A stretch of 64,000 bases of DNA from NCBI GenBank assembly GCA_001829495.1, contig MIBJ01000046.1:1-64000 (forward strand), read 5' to 3'. Below, piece by piece: positions 19,244 through 29,889 of the stretch. The notes beneath the pieces are model-generated. The model had not been told where the DNA came from. It ran no database searches and was given only the letters and a program-made list of their open reading frames with translations. Numbering within the stretch: the stretch's first letter is position 1; each line of letters starts with the position of its first letter. The DNA comes from Spirochaetes bacterium RBG_16_49_21 (GTDB taxonomy: Bacteria > Spirochaetota > UBA4802 > UBA5550). A program made the position numbers and the translations under genes.

Positions 19244-20368
19244 TTAAATAAAATTTACATGCATCGGAGTATCCTCGGAGGGAGTGGCCAACTGGGCCTT
19301 ACCGTGCTTGAGGTCCCATAAAAATTCATTTACCTTATGCTGCAGGCATAAAGTACCGCAATCAAAACGCGTATCAAAATCGTCAGATACGATATATTCC
19401 ATAACTTCCCAATACCGGTCACTCTGCCAAATTTCTTTAAAGGATTTTTCGGCGATGTTCCCGATATGGAACCGGTCCTTATATTTGTCATTAAATAGAA
19501 AACCGCACGGTGCCACCAGGCCGGAGCCCGACATCTGAAGCATGAATGGAGCGGCATAGCATTTTGTATAACGGCGTTTGCCTCCGCTTAATATCTTCGA
19601 CCATTTTGCCTTGACCAGATATGCGTCGTTCGATCTTTTTTCCGCTTCTTCCAATATAGGGATTAAATCACTATATTTTTCATATTCAATGCCAAGCGCT
19701 CCGGTTTCATCATCAGAACAATGTTTTATGACAAGATAATCCACCCCCAGTTCTTTCCCTAGGTCGGCCAGGGGCAGTACGTCACCGGCAAATTGCGGCA
19801 TTAAAACCATTTGGAGCCCAATTGTTACATTCAACTTTCGTTTTATTTTAATAGCAATCGATTTCTTGATAGTTTCGAGGACCTTGTAATATGCCTTCTC
19901 CGACACGCCATGTATTTCTGCATATCGCCGGGGAGCGCCGGCGGAGATATTAAACCGTATATACGTTAAAGCTGGCAGAATCTCCTCAAGCCGATCATCT
20001 TTCAGCGGGAACCCGTTGGTGCCCATGGCCATGTCAATACCGTTGGTCTTCCCCCTTATAATTGCATCATATATATACGGCGAGTGGGCGCTTTCACCAT
20101 CACTGACAAAACTGATTGCCTTTACCCCTATCTCAGCGGCATCATCCAGGAACCTGAAAATCACGTCCCTATTCAGATTATATCCTTCGTTTTCCTGCAG
20201 TGTCCCATAACAATACACGCATTTATACGAGCATACCCGTGTCAGCGCACAATCTATGGTTATTGGAGCAATTCTTTCGCCGCGCAGCCATGCTTCTATT
20301 CTCTCGCGATGCCATAGCAATTTGTGTCCATCAAGTACTATATTCTTACCTTCTATTTGATCAAGCAT
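19244..20368 (-). CDS. radical SAM/SPASM-like protein
   Basis: TRVCSYKCVYCYGT; C-terminal cysteines and IGNIAEKSFKEIWQSDRY (SPASM-like). Confidence 0.88.
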   Translation of the reverse strand: MLDQIEGKNIVLDGHKLLWHRERIEAWLRGERIAPITIDCALTRVCSYKCVYCYGTLQENEGYNLNRDVIFRFLDDAAEIGVKAISFVSDGESAHSPYIYDAIIRGKTNGIDMAMGTNGFPLKDDRLEEILPALTYIRFNISAGAPRRYAEIHGVSEKAYYKVLETIKKSIAIKIKRKLNVTIGLQMVLMPQFAGDVLPLADLGKELGVDYLVIKHCSDDETGALGIEYEKYSDLIPILEEAEKRSNDAYLVKAKWSKILSGGKRRYTKCYAAPFMLQMSGSGLVAPCGFLFNDKYKDRFHIGNIAEKSFKEIWQSDRYWEVMEYIVSDDFDTRFDCGTLCLQHKVNEFLWDLKHGKAQLATPSEDTPMHVNFI

Positions 20369-20894
20369 CTTTTTTCCTGTCTCCTCTATTCTTAAAGACG
20401 ATATATTTCTGGGAAAGAAAACTCAAGGGAGCCAGTGTTCCGATAGAAAATATTTTAGCAACTCCTGGAACTATTGCAATATGGTCAATCATTACCACCA
20501 ACATTGCCGTATCGAGCACATAATACATTAAAGCATTAACTAAAAACAAAATCGGTTGCCAGATGGAATGATGGTCGGCTTCATAGGTGTAAAATTTCTG
20601 AAGTAAAAATGAAAGCGCTATAATAAAAATATAGGTTATTGAATTGGCAATTTTTGTATCAAGATTCAGGTGTTTCAGAAGAACAAAAATGACATAATTC
20701 AGGAGAGCAACGTTAAAACCAACTAAATAATGCTTAAATAACTGGTAAAAAGTTTTCGGGCTTATGTTACGCTTAAAAAGTTTTTGTGATAAAAAATTGC
20801 CCATCGGGTATATTTTAAGCACATATTTTTCCATTTGTTTTCCGCAATGACTGAGTATTGCCCGGTGCTTATTATCATCTTTATTTATAGTCAA
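20361..20894 (-). CDS. GtrA-family membrane protein
   Basis: about 130 aa four-TM GtrA-like core, LVGFNVALLNYVIFVLL. Confidence 0.75.
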   Translation of the reverse strand: MTINKDDNKHRAILSHCGKQMEKYVLKIYPMGNFLSQKLFKRNISPKTFYQLFKHYLVGFNVALLNYVIFVLLKHLNLDTKIANSITYIFIIALSFLLQKFYTYEADHHSIWQPILFLVNALMYYVLDTAMLVVMIDHIAIVPGVAKIFSIGTLAPLSFLSQKYIVFKNRGDRKKDA

Positions 20895-21654
20895 GATGTT
20901 TTTTATATGTTACAGATTTTGGATTAACTTTCTTATATCCTTTTCTGGATTCGACCCGCTTGATGTGTATTTCAAATAATAACGTTAAATAACTTTTTAT
21001 AACTCGTGCCAGGGATTTTAAGCTGGTAGCCTTTGATTTTCCGTTCGCCCGTGTCAATAAAAAATTTGGCACTTCTGCATAGAGATAACCTTTTCTGATC
21101 AATTTTACTAATAATTCAGCCTGATAGAAAAAACCATAGCTGTTCAGTCGAACATCGTCCAGTATACAGCGCCTGTAAAAAACAGTTCCATTCGTATAAT
21201 TCAGGTTAATGCCGAAGCTCATATTAATAATATAGCGGTAGATGGAAGAAATTATCCTTCTTATCCTGTTCCGAACATCTAAGTTATGTATAAATGGAAC
21301 AACTATATCAACATATTCTAGCAGGCCAAAAAAAATAAGGGCTTCATTGGGGTCATTTTCATTATCGCCGGGAAACATTACCACTATATCATTTTTTGAT
21401 CTCCGAGCCCCTTCGAAGAATGAATAGCCTATTCCCATTGGTTTTGAGTGACTGATAAATTTCACGCGTTTATCACGTTTCATAATATTTCTTACGATAC
21501 TTTCCGTATTATCAGTGCTGCCATCATTGATTACAATTATATTTCCGGTAATCCTATATTTCCTGAAGGCCGAAAGAGTGGAACGGATTGCTTCACCGAT
21601 ATTTTTCTCTTCATTTAATGCGGGTATAATGACACTTAATTTTAACTTTTTCAT
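20881..21654 (-). CDS. family 2 glycosyltransferase (GtrB/DPM1-like catalytic domain)
   Basis: LSVIIPALNEEKNIGEAI...VINDGSTDNT. Confidence 0.9.
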   Translation of the reverse strand: MKKLKLSVIIPALNEEKNIGEAIRSTLSAFRKYRITGNIIVINDGSTDNTESIVRNIMKRDKRVKFISHSKPMGIGYSFFEGARRSKNDIVVMFPGDNENDPNEALIFFGLLEYVDIVVPFIHNLDVRNRIRRIISSIYRYIINMSFGINLNYTNGTVFYRRCILDDVRLNSYGFFYQAELLVKLIRKGYLYAEVPNFLLTRANGKSKATSLKSLARVIKSYLTLLFEIHIKRVESRKGYKKVNPKSVTYKKHLDYK

Positions 21655-21879
21655 ACGTTTATATATTTAATTAACCAATACCACTGTTAAATGTATGTCG
21701 GAAAATGGTTAAGGATAAATTAATATTTTACTAAAGCTATAGATTGCGTCTCAATGTCGTTTTAATTTAAATTAATCAACAACTATTTAATATCCCCTTG
21801 ATTGGTGGCAGATTAATTTTAGGGGTGAAAAAAGGCTATTAATTTATACGGGGATATGGCATAATTTCCTCAAAATATA

Positions 21880-22090
21880 GGGAGGGATGCCGTAATCGAA
21901 TTATCAGATGGATCACTTCGATCTTTGTATGAACTAGAGAAAAAAATCGTAGAGATTGGGGCACGAGCCAAGAAGCGTATTGTGGAAGAAATAATTCAAT
22001 ATCAACAAGGACAGGACAGTAAAAAAAACTGCCCGAAATGCGGCAGACCGCTTCATAACAAAGGATTACGACCACCAGATGTGAAACCTT
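21880..22090 (+). pseudogene. relic of the N-terminal part of an IS transposase (possibly ISKra4-like)
   Basis: Frame reads RDAVIELSDGSLRSLYELEKKIVEIGARAKKRIVEEIIQYQQGQDSKKNCPKCGRPLHNKGLRPPDVK, with CPxCG zinc motif; no ATG, and truncated before the wecB 3' end. Confidence 0.55.
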
Positions 22091-22122
22091 TCAATAACAG
22101 AATGTGCTTTCTGGTTCTACTA

Positions 22123-23181
22123 TCAGCCAAACCGCTCGATAATCTTATCGATGATTTTTTCCGCTGCCTTGCCGTCGCCGAATATCTCGGGTCTGTTATC
22201 CTCCGGTGGGGTAAAACTACGAATGGATTCCGCGAGCTCTTCAGGGTTGTTATCCACGATCCGGCACCAGCCGCAATCGACCATTTCCTGGACCCAGACG
22301 AGATTGATCGGCACGATGACCGGTTTGCCGAGAATGTAACCCTCCCGGCGGGCGCTTCCCGAATCGGTGATGAACATGCCGCACCCGGCCATGAGCTTTA
22401 CGAATTCAAGGAAACCTTGTGGCGGCATGATGTCTATATTGTCAGATTGTACGAGCTCGTCGTATATTTCGTAATTTTTCAATTTGTCTCTTGTCCGGGG
22501 ATGAAGGGGGAATTTTATTTTTCGGCCGCTCTTTTTCAGCGCGGTTACGATATTCGTCATCCGCTCCAGTGAATCCGTGTTCTCTGCCCGGTGAATGGTG
22601 CAGAGGGCATAGTCTCCCTTGTGGACCTTTATATTCCTTTCGGCGACGATTTTCATAAGGCTGTCCTTGACGATATCGCCAAAAAGGAAAACCCGCTCCG
22701 GATCGTATCCTTCGCGCATCAGGGAATCGTATGCCTCCTGGATATGGGGAAAGAGAAGCTCGGCGCAGGCGTCCGCGACGCGGCGATTGACCTCCTCGGG
22801 GTTATAATAGTCAGGGGAGCGGAGGCCGGCCTCGATATGGGCGACCGGAATGTCCAGCTTCACTGATGCCAGGGCGCCCGCGACCGTTGAATTGACGTCC
22901 CCGTACACGATGGTGGCGTCCGGCTTCTCCCGCATCAACACCTGCTCTATGAAGGCGAGCATGGTCCCGGTCTCGTATCCCTGGGGCCCCTTGATGATCT
23001 CGTTTATGTAATCAGGCCGCGGCAGGTCCAGCTCCTTGAAGAAAACCTGCGACATTTCGTAATCGTAGTGCTGGCCGGTGTGAATCAGGATCTCCTTGAC
23101 CCCCTTTTTCCGGCACACGGAATTTATCGCGTATTCCTTGGTGAAATTCGGCCTCGTTCCTATTATACTCACAATTTTCAT
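22123..23181 (-). CDS. wecB: UDP-N-acetylglucosamine 2-epimerase (non-hydrolysing)
   Basis: SIIGTRPNFTKEYAI, HTGQHYDYEMSQVFF, HIEAGLRSPD, TDSGSARREG. Confidence 0.88.
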   Translation of the reverse strand: MKIVSIIGTRPNFTKEYAINSVCRKKGVKEILIHTGQHYDYEMSQVFFKELDLPRPDYINEIIKGPQGYETGTMLAFIEQVLMREKPDATIVYGDVNSTVAGALASVKLDIPVAHIEAGLRSPDYYNPEEVNRRVADACAELLFPHIQEAYDSLMREGYDPERVFLFGDIVKDSLMKIVAERNIKVHKGDYALCTIHRAENTDSLERMTNIVTALKKSGRKIKFPLHPRTRDKLKNYEIYDELVQSDNIDIMPPQGFLEFVKLMAGCGMFITDSGSARREGYILGKPVIVPINLVWVQEMVDCGWCRIVDNNPEELAESIRSFTPPEDNRPEIFGDGKAAEKIIDKIIERFG

Positions 23182-23195
23182 ATTGTGTATCCACC

Positions 23196-25073
23196 TTACA
23201 GGGTCGGTTTGAAAATCTTCAGCCAGTTAAGTATCGAGATCATGCCCCAGGTAAACCTGCTGAACTCAGATGCATGTGCCGATGGGTTTGTCAAGAACTT
23301 GCCGTTAAAAATATATCTCGCGTAATCGCTGGACCTGGCGAGGTCGCCCAGATATGCATCAAGCTTTTGATTCCACTTGAAGAGCGGGACGGGAAAACCT
23401 ATCTTGTCCTTCCGTTCGTATATCTCGGGCGCCAGATGGCGCTTCATCGCTTCTTTCAATATGTACTTGAGCCTTCCGTTTTTCATTTTTATCCTTGCCG
23501 GTATTTTGAAAGCAAAATCACACAGGCGGCGGTCGAGAATGGGAACGCGCGACTCCAGGGACCAGCACATGCTGGTTTTGTCCTCGATGTTCAGCAGCGC
23601 GGTGAGCCATACCTTCATCTCATAGTAGAGAATCCGGTTCAGAATCGACGCGCCCCGGCCCGCCCTGCTGATGACGGCGTTCATTCGGCGGATCGGATCA
23701 TACGCTTCCGTGCGGCGTGCGAATTCCTTGCCGATAATACCGTTGCGGTTTTTCAGCCGGTCTATGAGAAAAAAATATTTCGATGCAAAATCCATTCCCT
23801 GCGTGTCTGCCATGGCGCGATGGAACAGGTTCTGGTAATTCTTTACCTGGGGTAGCTCGCCGTACATTTCCGGGAGGGTGATATCATGCAAATCAGCCGG
23901 CTCGCCGTTGATCGCCCTGTCAAAAAGAAGGGAATAATAGAGGATATAATATCGTACGTAGCCGCCGAACATTTCATCCGCCCCCTGTCCGCCCAGAACG
24001 ACCTTAACTTTTTCTGAAGCGAGCTTCGATACAAAATACTGGGGAACCACCCCTTCGCCGGCGCAGGGTTCTTCCATGTGGTAAAATACCTTTTCCAGGG
24101 AGTCGAAGAAATCATCATCCCGCAGGCTGATCGTGTAAAAATCCGAATTGATGTGGCGTGCGGTTTTTTCCGCGAAAGAAATATCATCGTATATACCTCC
24201 TTCCGTGCCGAAGAACGCGGTAAACGTTTTCAATCTACCGTTATTGTAATAACCGCTTGCAAGCGAGGAGACCATGCCCGTGTCCACGCCTCCGCTCAAG
24301 TGGCTTCCGAGCGGAACATCGCTTCTCATCTGGATGCGCACCGAATCGGCCAGGATTTTATCTATCTCTTCCATGCAGGCGCGCTCGGTAAGGGAGTGAT
24401 CTTCCTCGCAATCGATGTCCCAGAAGCGTTTCACCTCTACACCCGCATCGCTTACCGTCATGAAACACCCCGGTTCGAGCCGGTTGATGTCCCGGAAGAG
24501 CGTCTCCTCGCCGAGATAATACTGGAAGGTGAGGTACTCAAGGACCATGAGCTCGTTGATCCTTGGCGCAATGCCGGCCGCGAGCAGGGATTTCACCTCG
24601 GATCCGAAAAAGAACCCGTCAGGGGTCCTGGCGTAATAGAGCGGTTTGATGCCAAAATGGTCCCGGGCAAGGAAAAGCTTCCTTTTCCTCGTGTCGTAAA
24701 GCGATATGGCGAACATGCCGTTCAGGTGATTGAGCATTTCAATGCCGAATTCCTCGTACAGGTGGACGATGACCTCCGTGTCGCTGGCCGTCCTGAATGC
24801 GTGGTTTCCGAGATACCTGTTCCGCAACTCGATGTAATTGTAGATTTCGCCGTTAAACGTCACGACGACCGTACCGTCCTCGTTGAACATCGGCTGGTGT
24901 CCGGTCTTGATGTCGATGATGCTGAGACGCCGATGCCCGAGACCAATACCGTGGTCGAGGTATATGCCGCAATCATCCGGCCCGCGGTACGACATCACGT
25001 CTCTCATTTTGAGAATCGTTTCCCTGTCAACCGGGGCAGACTTAAAATTATATATGCCGCAGATTCCGCACAT
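23196..25073 (-). CDS. asnB: asparagine synthase (glutamine-hydrolysing)
   Basis: MCGICGIYNF N-terminal Cys, SYRGPDDCG, LSGGVDTGMV, LGGQGADEMFGGY. Confidence 0.94.
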   Translation of the reverse strand: MCGICGIYNFKSAPVDRETILKMRDVMSYRGPDDCGIYLDHGIGLGHRRLSIIDIKTGHQPMFNEDGTVVVTFNGEIYNYIELRNRYLGNHAFRTASDTEVIVHLYEEFGIEMLNHLNGMFAISLYDTRKRKLFLARDHFGIKPLYYARTPDGFFFGSEVKSLLAAGIAPRINELMVLEYLTFQYYLGEETLFRDINRLEPGCFMTVSDAGVEVKRFWDIDCEEDHSLTERACMEEIDKILADSVRIQMRSDVPLGSHLSGGVDTGMVSSLASGYYNNGRLKTFTAFFGTEGGIYDDISFAEKTARHINSDFYTISLRDDDFFDSLEKVFYHMEEPCAGEGVVPQYFVSKLASEKVKVVLGGQGADEMFGGYVRYYILYYSLLFDRAINGEPADLHDITLPEMYGELPQVKNYQNLFHRAMADTQGMDFASKYFFLIDRLKNRNGIIGKEFARRTEAYDPIRRMNAVISRAGRGASILNRILYYEMKVWLTALLNIEDKTSMCWSLESRVPILDRRLCDFAFKIPARIKMKNGRLKYILKEAMKRHLAPEIYERKDKIGFPVPLFKWNQKLDAYLGDLARSSDYARYIFNGKFLTNPSAHASEFSRFTWGMISILNWLKIFKPTL

Positions 25074-25077
25074 CTGG

Positions 25078-25830
25078 CTAGTTGGCCCGTTCCTTCTTAT
25101 GGGTCCGTAAATAGTTCATGTATTGGAAGTGATTGATGATCTGTCTAAATACTTTCATTTTTGAAGCCCCGAACAACCGGTAATTTACATTGATTGGAAC
25201 CTCTTTTACGCGGTACCCGTGCAGGAGCGCCTTGGATATGATCTCGGTGTTGGTCAAAAAGCTGTTACTTAAATGATTAATGTTCTCAAGCACTTCTTTC
25301 TTGTAAAGCCTGAAACAAGCACTGTAACAGGTAAGCGGCTGGCACTCGGGGTGAAGCACGAGTTGATACAATTTTGACATAGAGTATGAGAGAATGAACC
25401 GGATAATGGGAAAATTTTTCTTTGAACATTCCGGGTGCCACGGCGAGGCTGCCATGATGTCTTCGGTGTTCGGGTTAAAATCATAAATCAACTGCGGGAT
25501 AAGGAACTGATCATAATTCGTATCCGCGTCAATCGTGATGATGTAATCGAACCGGGCCTCCAGCGCCCTTTTAAAACCGGTCTTGAGCGCCGCGCCATAC
25601 CCTGAATTTTTTTCGTGATGGATGATATCGACATAATCGGACTTGCCGTATTTCTTCTTCAACGCGTCACCGGTTTTATCCGTGCTGCCGTCATCGATAA
25701 AAATAAATTTTTCCGTGTAATCATCTTTCAATATCTTATGCACGCCATCGACGCGGTAAAAAAGATAATTCAGCGAATCGAATTCATTATACAGGGGGAT
25801 GACGATTGCGATTCTACTTTTTTTTATCAT
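25078..25830 (-). CDS. family 2 glycosyltransferase
   Basis: IAIVIPLYNEFDSLNYL...FIDDGSTDKTGD. Confidence 0.9.
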   Translation of the reverse strand: MIKKSRIAIVIPLYNEFDSLNYLFYRVDGVHKILKDDYTEKFIFIDDGSTDKTGDALKKKYGKSDYVDIIHHEKNSGYGAALKTGFKRALEARFDYIITIDADTNYDQFLIPQLIYDFNPNTEDIMAASPWHPECSKKNFPIIRFILSYSMSKLYQLVLHPECQPLTCYSACFRLYKKEVLENINHLSNSFLTNTEIISKALLHGYRVKEVPINVNYRLFGASKMKVFRQIINHFQYMNYLRTHKKERAN

Positions 25831-26921
25831 TTAAACCTCCGATAAAGGCTGATGCCCACGACAAAGTTCCCGAGCCGGTTGAAATGCTGATCGACGGTGT
25901 AATAAAGTCTCTCGTCATTGTATTTCATGATGTCGTCTTTTATATTGATGAACCGGGCCCCGCGCTTCACGCATACCTCCCTGACAAAGGTATTCAGGGA
26001 GGAGAGGTTGTAGTCCTTTTCATCCAGGCGATACGTTTTGAGTGTATCGCGGTAAGCATCGCGGTATGCTTCCTGGATGGTGGGAATGTAGTATACCGAG
26101 ATATCAATGCCGTTCCCGCGGCACAGGTCGATTATTTTCTCCATGTATTCCCGGAACAGATCCAATTTTTTCTGTGCATCACTGCCTTTTTTCTCCGCGA
26201 ACAACTGGAGGTTCCTGTCGGGAAGGTTAATGTCGAAATACTTGAGTTTTGTGGCAGAAGAAAAGAGATTTTTCAAAACGCTCGAATGGACGACCCGGTA
26301 ATAAACGAAGTTCACCAGCTCGGAGTTAGCCGCGAAAAAATTCATCAGGGTAACCGTGATTCCCGGTTTTTCTTTCGTGGAAAAAACAAGCCGTCCATCC
26401 AGGACGTCATAGATGGGATAAAGCGGGTTCTCGTTGAAGTCGCTGATATCCACCCCGAGTATGATCCTCCGTATTTTCAATCCCTTCCGGATCATCTCCT
26501 GCAGGGCGAGGTATTCGTTCACGGTTGAATATCCGGGGACCCCGGCATTGCAGACATTCATGGTCGGCGCGTCCCAGTTGACGAGGCGCGAGAAAATCGA
26601 CGAATAGTGCTCTTCCTCATCGACCCCGGAACCGAAGGTAAACGAATCGCCGATAAAAAGGCAGAGATTATCGTTTACGAATTCGCGCCTGTTCCTGAAA
26701 CCCATCGAATTGCTGATGATATCATGGCTGAATTCCTTCTGGTTATAACGCAGGGCAAGACGGGGCCTGACCAGATGGTTGCCGTTTTTTTCGGAAGCAT
26801 ACATGGCAGAATGACGCTGTGACGGCAGGAAAAGCCTGATCCCGAATTCCAGGATTAGAAAGATTCCTGCCAGCGATACACATAGCACCAGTATGTTAAT
26901 CAGCAGTCCCTTTATTTTCAT
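25827..26921 (-). CDS. SGNH/GDSL-hydrolase-like membrane-anchored protein
   Basis: N-terminal TM; CLFIGDSFTFGSGVDEEEHYSS; C-terminal VDQHFNRLGN (DxH). Confidence 0.72.
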   Translation of the reverse strand: MKIKGLLINILVLCVSLAGIFLILEFGIRLFLPSQRHSAMYASEKNGNHLVRPRLALRYNQKEFSHDIISNSMGFRNRREFVNDNLCLFIGDSFTFGSGVDEEEHYSSIFSRLVNWDAPTMNVCNAGVPGYSTVNEYLALQEMIRKGLKIRRIILGVDISDFNENPLYPIYDVLDGRLVFSTKEKPGITVTLMNFFAANSELVNFVYYRVVHSSVLKNLFSSATKLKYFDINLPDRNLQLFAEKKGSDAQKKLDLFREYMEKIIDLCRGNGIDISVYYIPTIQEAYRDAYRDTLKTYRLDEKDYNLSSLNTFVREVCVKRGARFINIKDDIMKYNDERLYYTVDQHFNRLGNFVVGISLYRRFK

Positions 26922-28386
26922 TTTTCAAATGCCGTGGTTTATTTTTTGCGAGAATCTTATAGTCAAAGTACTGCTCCAGGAGCCATCTGAAACCGTTCCA
27001 GTACATATAAAAAGTCCCGGATGTAAACATATTTTTTATCTGCCGGAAGATACACGAAGCACGGAGATAATACCGGCGATAGGCGATTTTCCGCAATTTT
27101 ACAATCTGCTGTCGCGTGAGATGCTCGGTGTCGAAAAGGGGCTCGCCCCAGGTACGATACTTACCCCAGTCTTCAGGCAATGACACTCTTTTCTGCTTGA
27201 GCATTCTATAAAGAGGAGTCCCGGGGAAGGGACATATCGTGGAGAAACTTACATTATCGGTATTCAGCTGTATGGAGAATCGAATCGTTTCCAGGGCATC
27301 ATCCCAGGTTTCCACGTGGTGACCGAAAATATAGAATGCGCTGGTAAGCAAACCCGCCTTTCGGGCCAGTGCCACGGCATTGAAAATATCTTCCGTTTTG
27401 AGCTTCTTACCGATGCGGGCCCTGACTTTTTCGTCGCCCGATTCAACGCCAAACGCAACGCTTATACACCCGCTCTCCTTCATCTTTTTAAACAACTCGT
27501 AGCTCACCGAATCAGCTCTGGTGTTTGAACAGATCCATGGCACGTTTACCTTTTTTTCAATCAGCAAGTCGCATATTTTCATGACCCGGTCAATGTCATA
27601 AGTGAAAAAATCATCCTGCACGAAAATTTGTGAAATGTGATATTTATTCCTCAAGAAAATGAACTGTTCAACGACCTTTTCCGCACTTTGGAAATGGACA
27701 CCGTTATAATGCTTACTGCAAAAAAAGCAATGCCCCGTGCATCCCCTGCTCGTGATTAAGTTGGTCGAATACCCTTTCTTATAGACAAACTGCGTCGTAT
27801 ACTTCTCAGGAAATTTAAAAAAATGATACGCTGGCAGGGGAACAGCGTCAAGATCGGTTATTCTTTCCGCATCAGTCGTGGATACCATTTTCCCGTCGTG
27901 AAAATATGATATGCCCCGTATGCGACTGAGCTGCCGATAATCAAAAATTTTTTTTACAATAAAGGGAAGCGATTCTACAAAACTTACTTCAGCTTCATCG
28001 CGATAAATGATATCTATGCCGTTATTCAAGCCTTCATCCGGAAGGAGTGTGGCATGAATCCCTCCACCGGCAATAATGATGTCGTTTTTTATTGTCCGAA
28101 TGAATTTGGCAATGGCATAGGCAACGATCGCCTGGCATGTCATGTAGGTAAAGCCAACATGTGTTATTTTTTCGTCAATGATTATTTTCGTTAAATCATC
28201 ATAATCAAGATCCTCAACACTATAATCTTTAATGAAAACGGGAATGGAATTCATTTCTAAAATGGACGCAAGAATTCCGATACCATTCGGTATATTTGAA
28301 AAATCACCCATGAGATTTCCCGGTGCAATAAACAACCATTTCATCCGAGAAATATCGCTTGGGGATTTGTCTATAACAAATTCCAT
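26896..28386 (-). CDS. B12-binding-domain-type radical SAM protein
   Basis: AGGGIHATLLPDEG; TSRGCTGHCFFCSKHY. Confidence 0.9.
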   Translation of the reverse strand: MEFVIDKSPSDISRMKWLFIAPGNLMGDFSNIPNGIGILASILEMNSIPVFIKDYSVEDLDYDDLTKIIIDEKITHVGFTYMTCQAIVAYAIAKFIRTIKNDIIIAGGGIHATLLPDEGLNNGIDIIYRDEAEVSFVESLPFIVKKIFDYRQLSRIRGISYFHDGKMVSTTDAERITDLDAVPLPAYHFFKFPEKYTTQFVYKKGYSTNLITSRGCTGHCFFCSKHYNGVHFQSAEKVVEQFIFLRNKYHISQIFVQDDFFTYDIDRVMKICDLLIEKKVNVPWICSNTRADSVSYELFKKMKESGCISVAFGVESGDEKVRARIGKKLKTEDIFNAVALARKAGLLTSAFYIFGHHVETWDDALETIRFSIQLNTDNVSFSTICPFPGTPLYRMLKQKRVSLPEDWGKYRTWGEPLFDTEHLTRQQIVKLRKIAYRRYYLRASCIFRQIKNMFTSGTFYMYWNGFRWLLEQYFDYKILAKNKPRHLKNENKGTAD

Positions 28387-29889
28387 CTATCGTCTTCCTA
28401 GGATTTTTCGAAAAGCTATATACATCATGTATTCCACATTAAACCATGTAATGTTATATTTAAGCCGAAACATCGCAAGAGGCCGGTATATCGCGGCGGC
28501 AATTCTAAGGAATGTATTAAGAACCGTAGTCGATTGTATTTCCCGCAGTATTTTCTTATCAAGAAAAAATGATGTTACCTGGAACATCTTGATGTATTTA
28601 TCATATTTTCTGGTGTACCAGGGAAAATACATATCGGTTTCCGCAGTGTCGATCTTGATCCATTCCTCAAGGAGCTCAATTGGCTTGAGTCCGAATTTTA
28701 TGGATTCATAGTAAAGCTGCGTGCCGGGCAAAGGCTTGAATTTCGCCGGGAACCCAACGATGCAGTTTGGATTATCGTTGTACAATCGTAGAACGAGGTT
28801 CTTGGTTTCAATGATATCATCAACCGTTTCTCCGGGAACCCCTGTCATCAAGTTGTAAAGAGGAACGAGATTGAAGCGCGACAGCCTTTTGTTTACCCTG
28901 ATAATCTGTTCAATATTGATTTTTTTATTCATGATATCCAAGACTTTCTGCGACCCTGATTCAAGCCCAACCTGGAAGTGCCTCACCCCCGCTTTCACCA
29001 TTATTTCATAGTCTGCATCATTCATTTTATCGAGTTCATTGATCCTGGCCCCTCTGAAGTCAATTATGAGATGGATCTTCTCATCAATTATTCTCCGTAA
29101 GAGCGTCATCATTCTTTTCGAATCGATGAATGAATCATCATCATAAACCGAAATGTAGGTCACACCAAATTGTTGGATCAGGTATTGCATATGCTGAATG
29201 ACTTCATCAATATCATAGGTGACCCATTTTTTTTTCATTTTCTCATAAATAACCGGAGCCATGCAGAATGAACACTGGTACGGGCACCCGAGGCTGGTAA
29301 AAATCGGCATAATTCTTTCTTCACTGCCGAACCGATTGTATTGTTCATACGTATGCTTGATTAATTGATAGGGTATATCGCGAAAAGGTATCATCTCCCA
29401 CTTATGAAGAACTTTGTTGTGGACGATTTGATTATTGCGTCGATAGCTTAACGCAGGGACCTTCTCAAAACTGGGCCTTTTCTTCACGAGCTCATGCAGT
29501 AAAGTAGAGAGCGCTTCTGAACCAAAGCCGCGGATGATATAGTCAATCCCTTCAAATTTTATGGTTGATTCCGGTTCCATAGTTGGATGGTGCCCGCCCC
29601 AGATAACCTTAGATCTGCTGTTGCTCTTGATAAATTTTGTTATCTCTATGGCGTTTTTAATAGGGTTTCCCGTCATGACGGAAATGCCGGCAAGCATAAC
29701 ATCCGCGGTTAAATGTTCTTTTAGACTTTTCATCCAATCAGGAGACAATCTCAAATCGAGAATTTCAACCGTAAAACCGGATTTGACCGAGTGAGCCGCG
29801 AGATACAAAAGACTTAACGGAACATCCTTGATAAAGGCGTCATCAGAACCAAGGGGAGGATATATTAAAAGTGTCTTCGCATTTTTCAT
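28387..29889 (-). CDS. B12-binding-domain-type radical SAM protein
   Basis: WGGHHPTMEPE; TSLGCPYQCSFCMAPV. Confidence 0.9.
   Translation of the reverse strand: MKNAKTLLIYPPLGSDDAFIKDVPLSLLYLAAHSVKSGFTVEILDLRLSPDWMKSLKEHLTADVMLAGISVMTGNPIKNAIEITKFIKSNSRSKVIWGGHHPTMEPESTIKFEGIDYIIRGFGSEALSTLLHELVKKRPSFEKVPALSYRRNNQIVHNKVLHKWEMIPFRDIPYQLIKHTYEQYNRFGSEERIMPIFTSLGCPYQCSFCMAPVIYEKMKKKWVTYDIDEVIQHMQYLIQQFGVTYISVYDDDSFIDSKRMMTLLRRIIDEKIHLIIDFRGARINELDKMNDADYEIMVKAGVRHFQVGLESGSQKVLDIMNKKINIEQIIRVNKRLSRFNLVPLYNLMTGVPGETVDDIIETKNLVLRLYNDNPNCIVGFPAKFKPLPGTQLYYESIKFGLKPIELLEEWIKIDTAETDMYFPWYTRKYDKYIKMFQVTSFFLDKKILREIQSTTVLNTFLRIAAAIYRPLAMFRLKYNITWFNVEYMMYIAFRKILGRR

Noticed and set aside
22151-22866. Plus-strand ORFs opposite wecB, including the 21925-22572 ORF
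   Set aside because: Beyond about 22090 they are antisense to wecB; only the N-terminal transposase-like part of 21925-22572 was kept.
24078-25136. 352-aa plus-strand ORF
   Set aside because: Antisense shadow of asnB, which has clear catalytic motifs.
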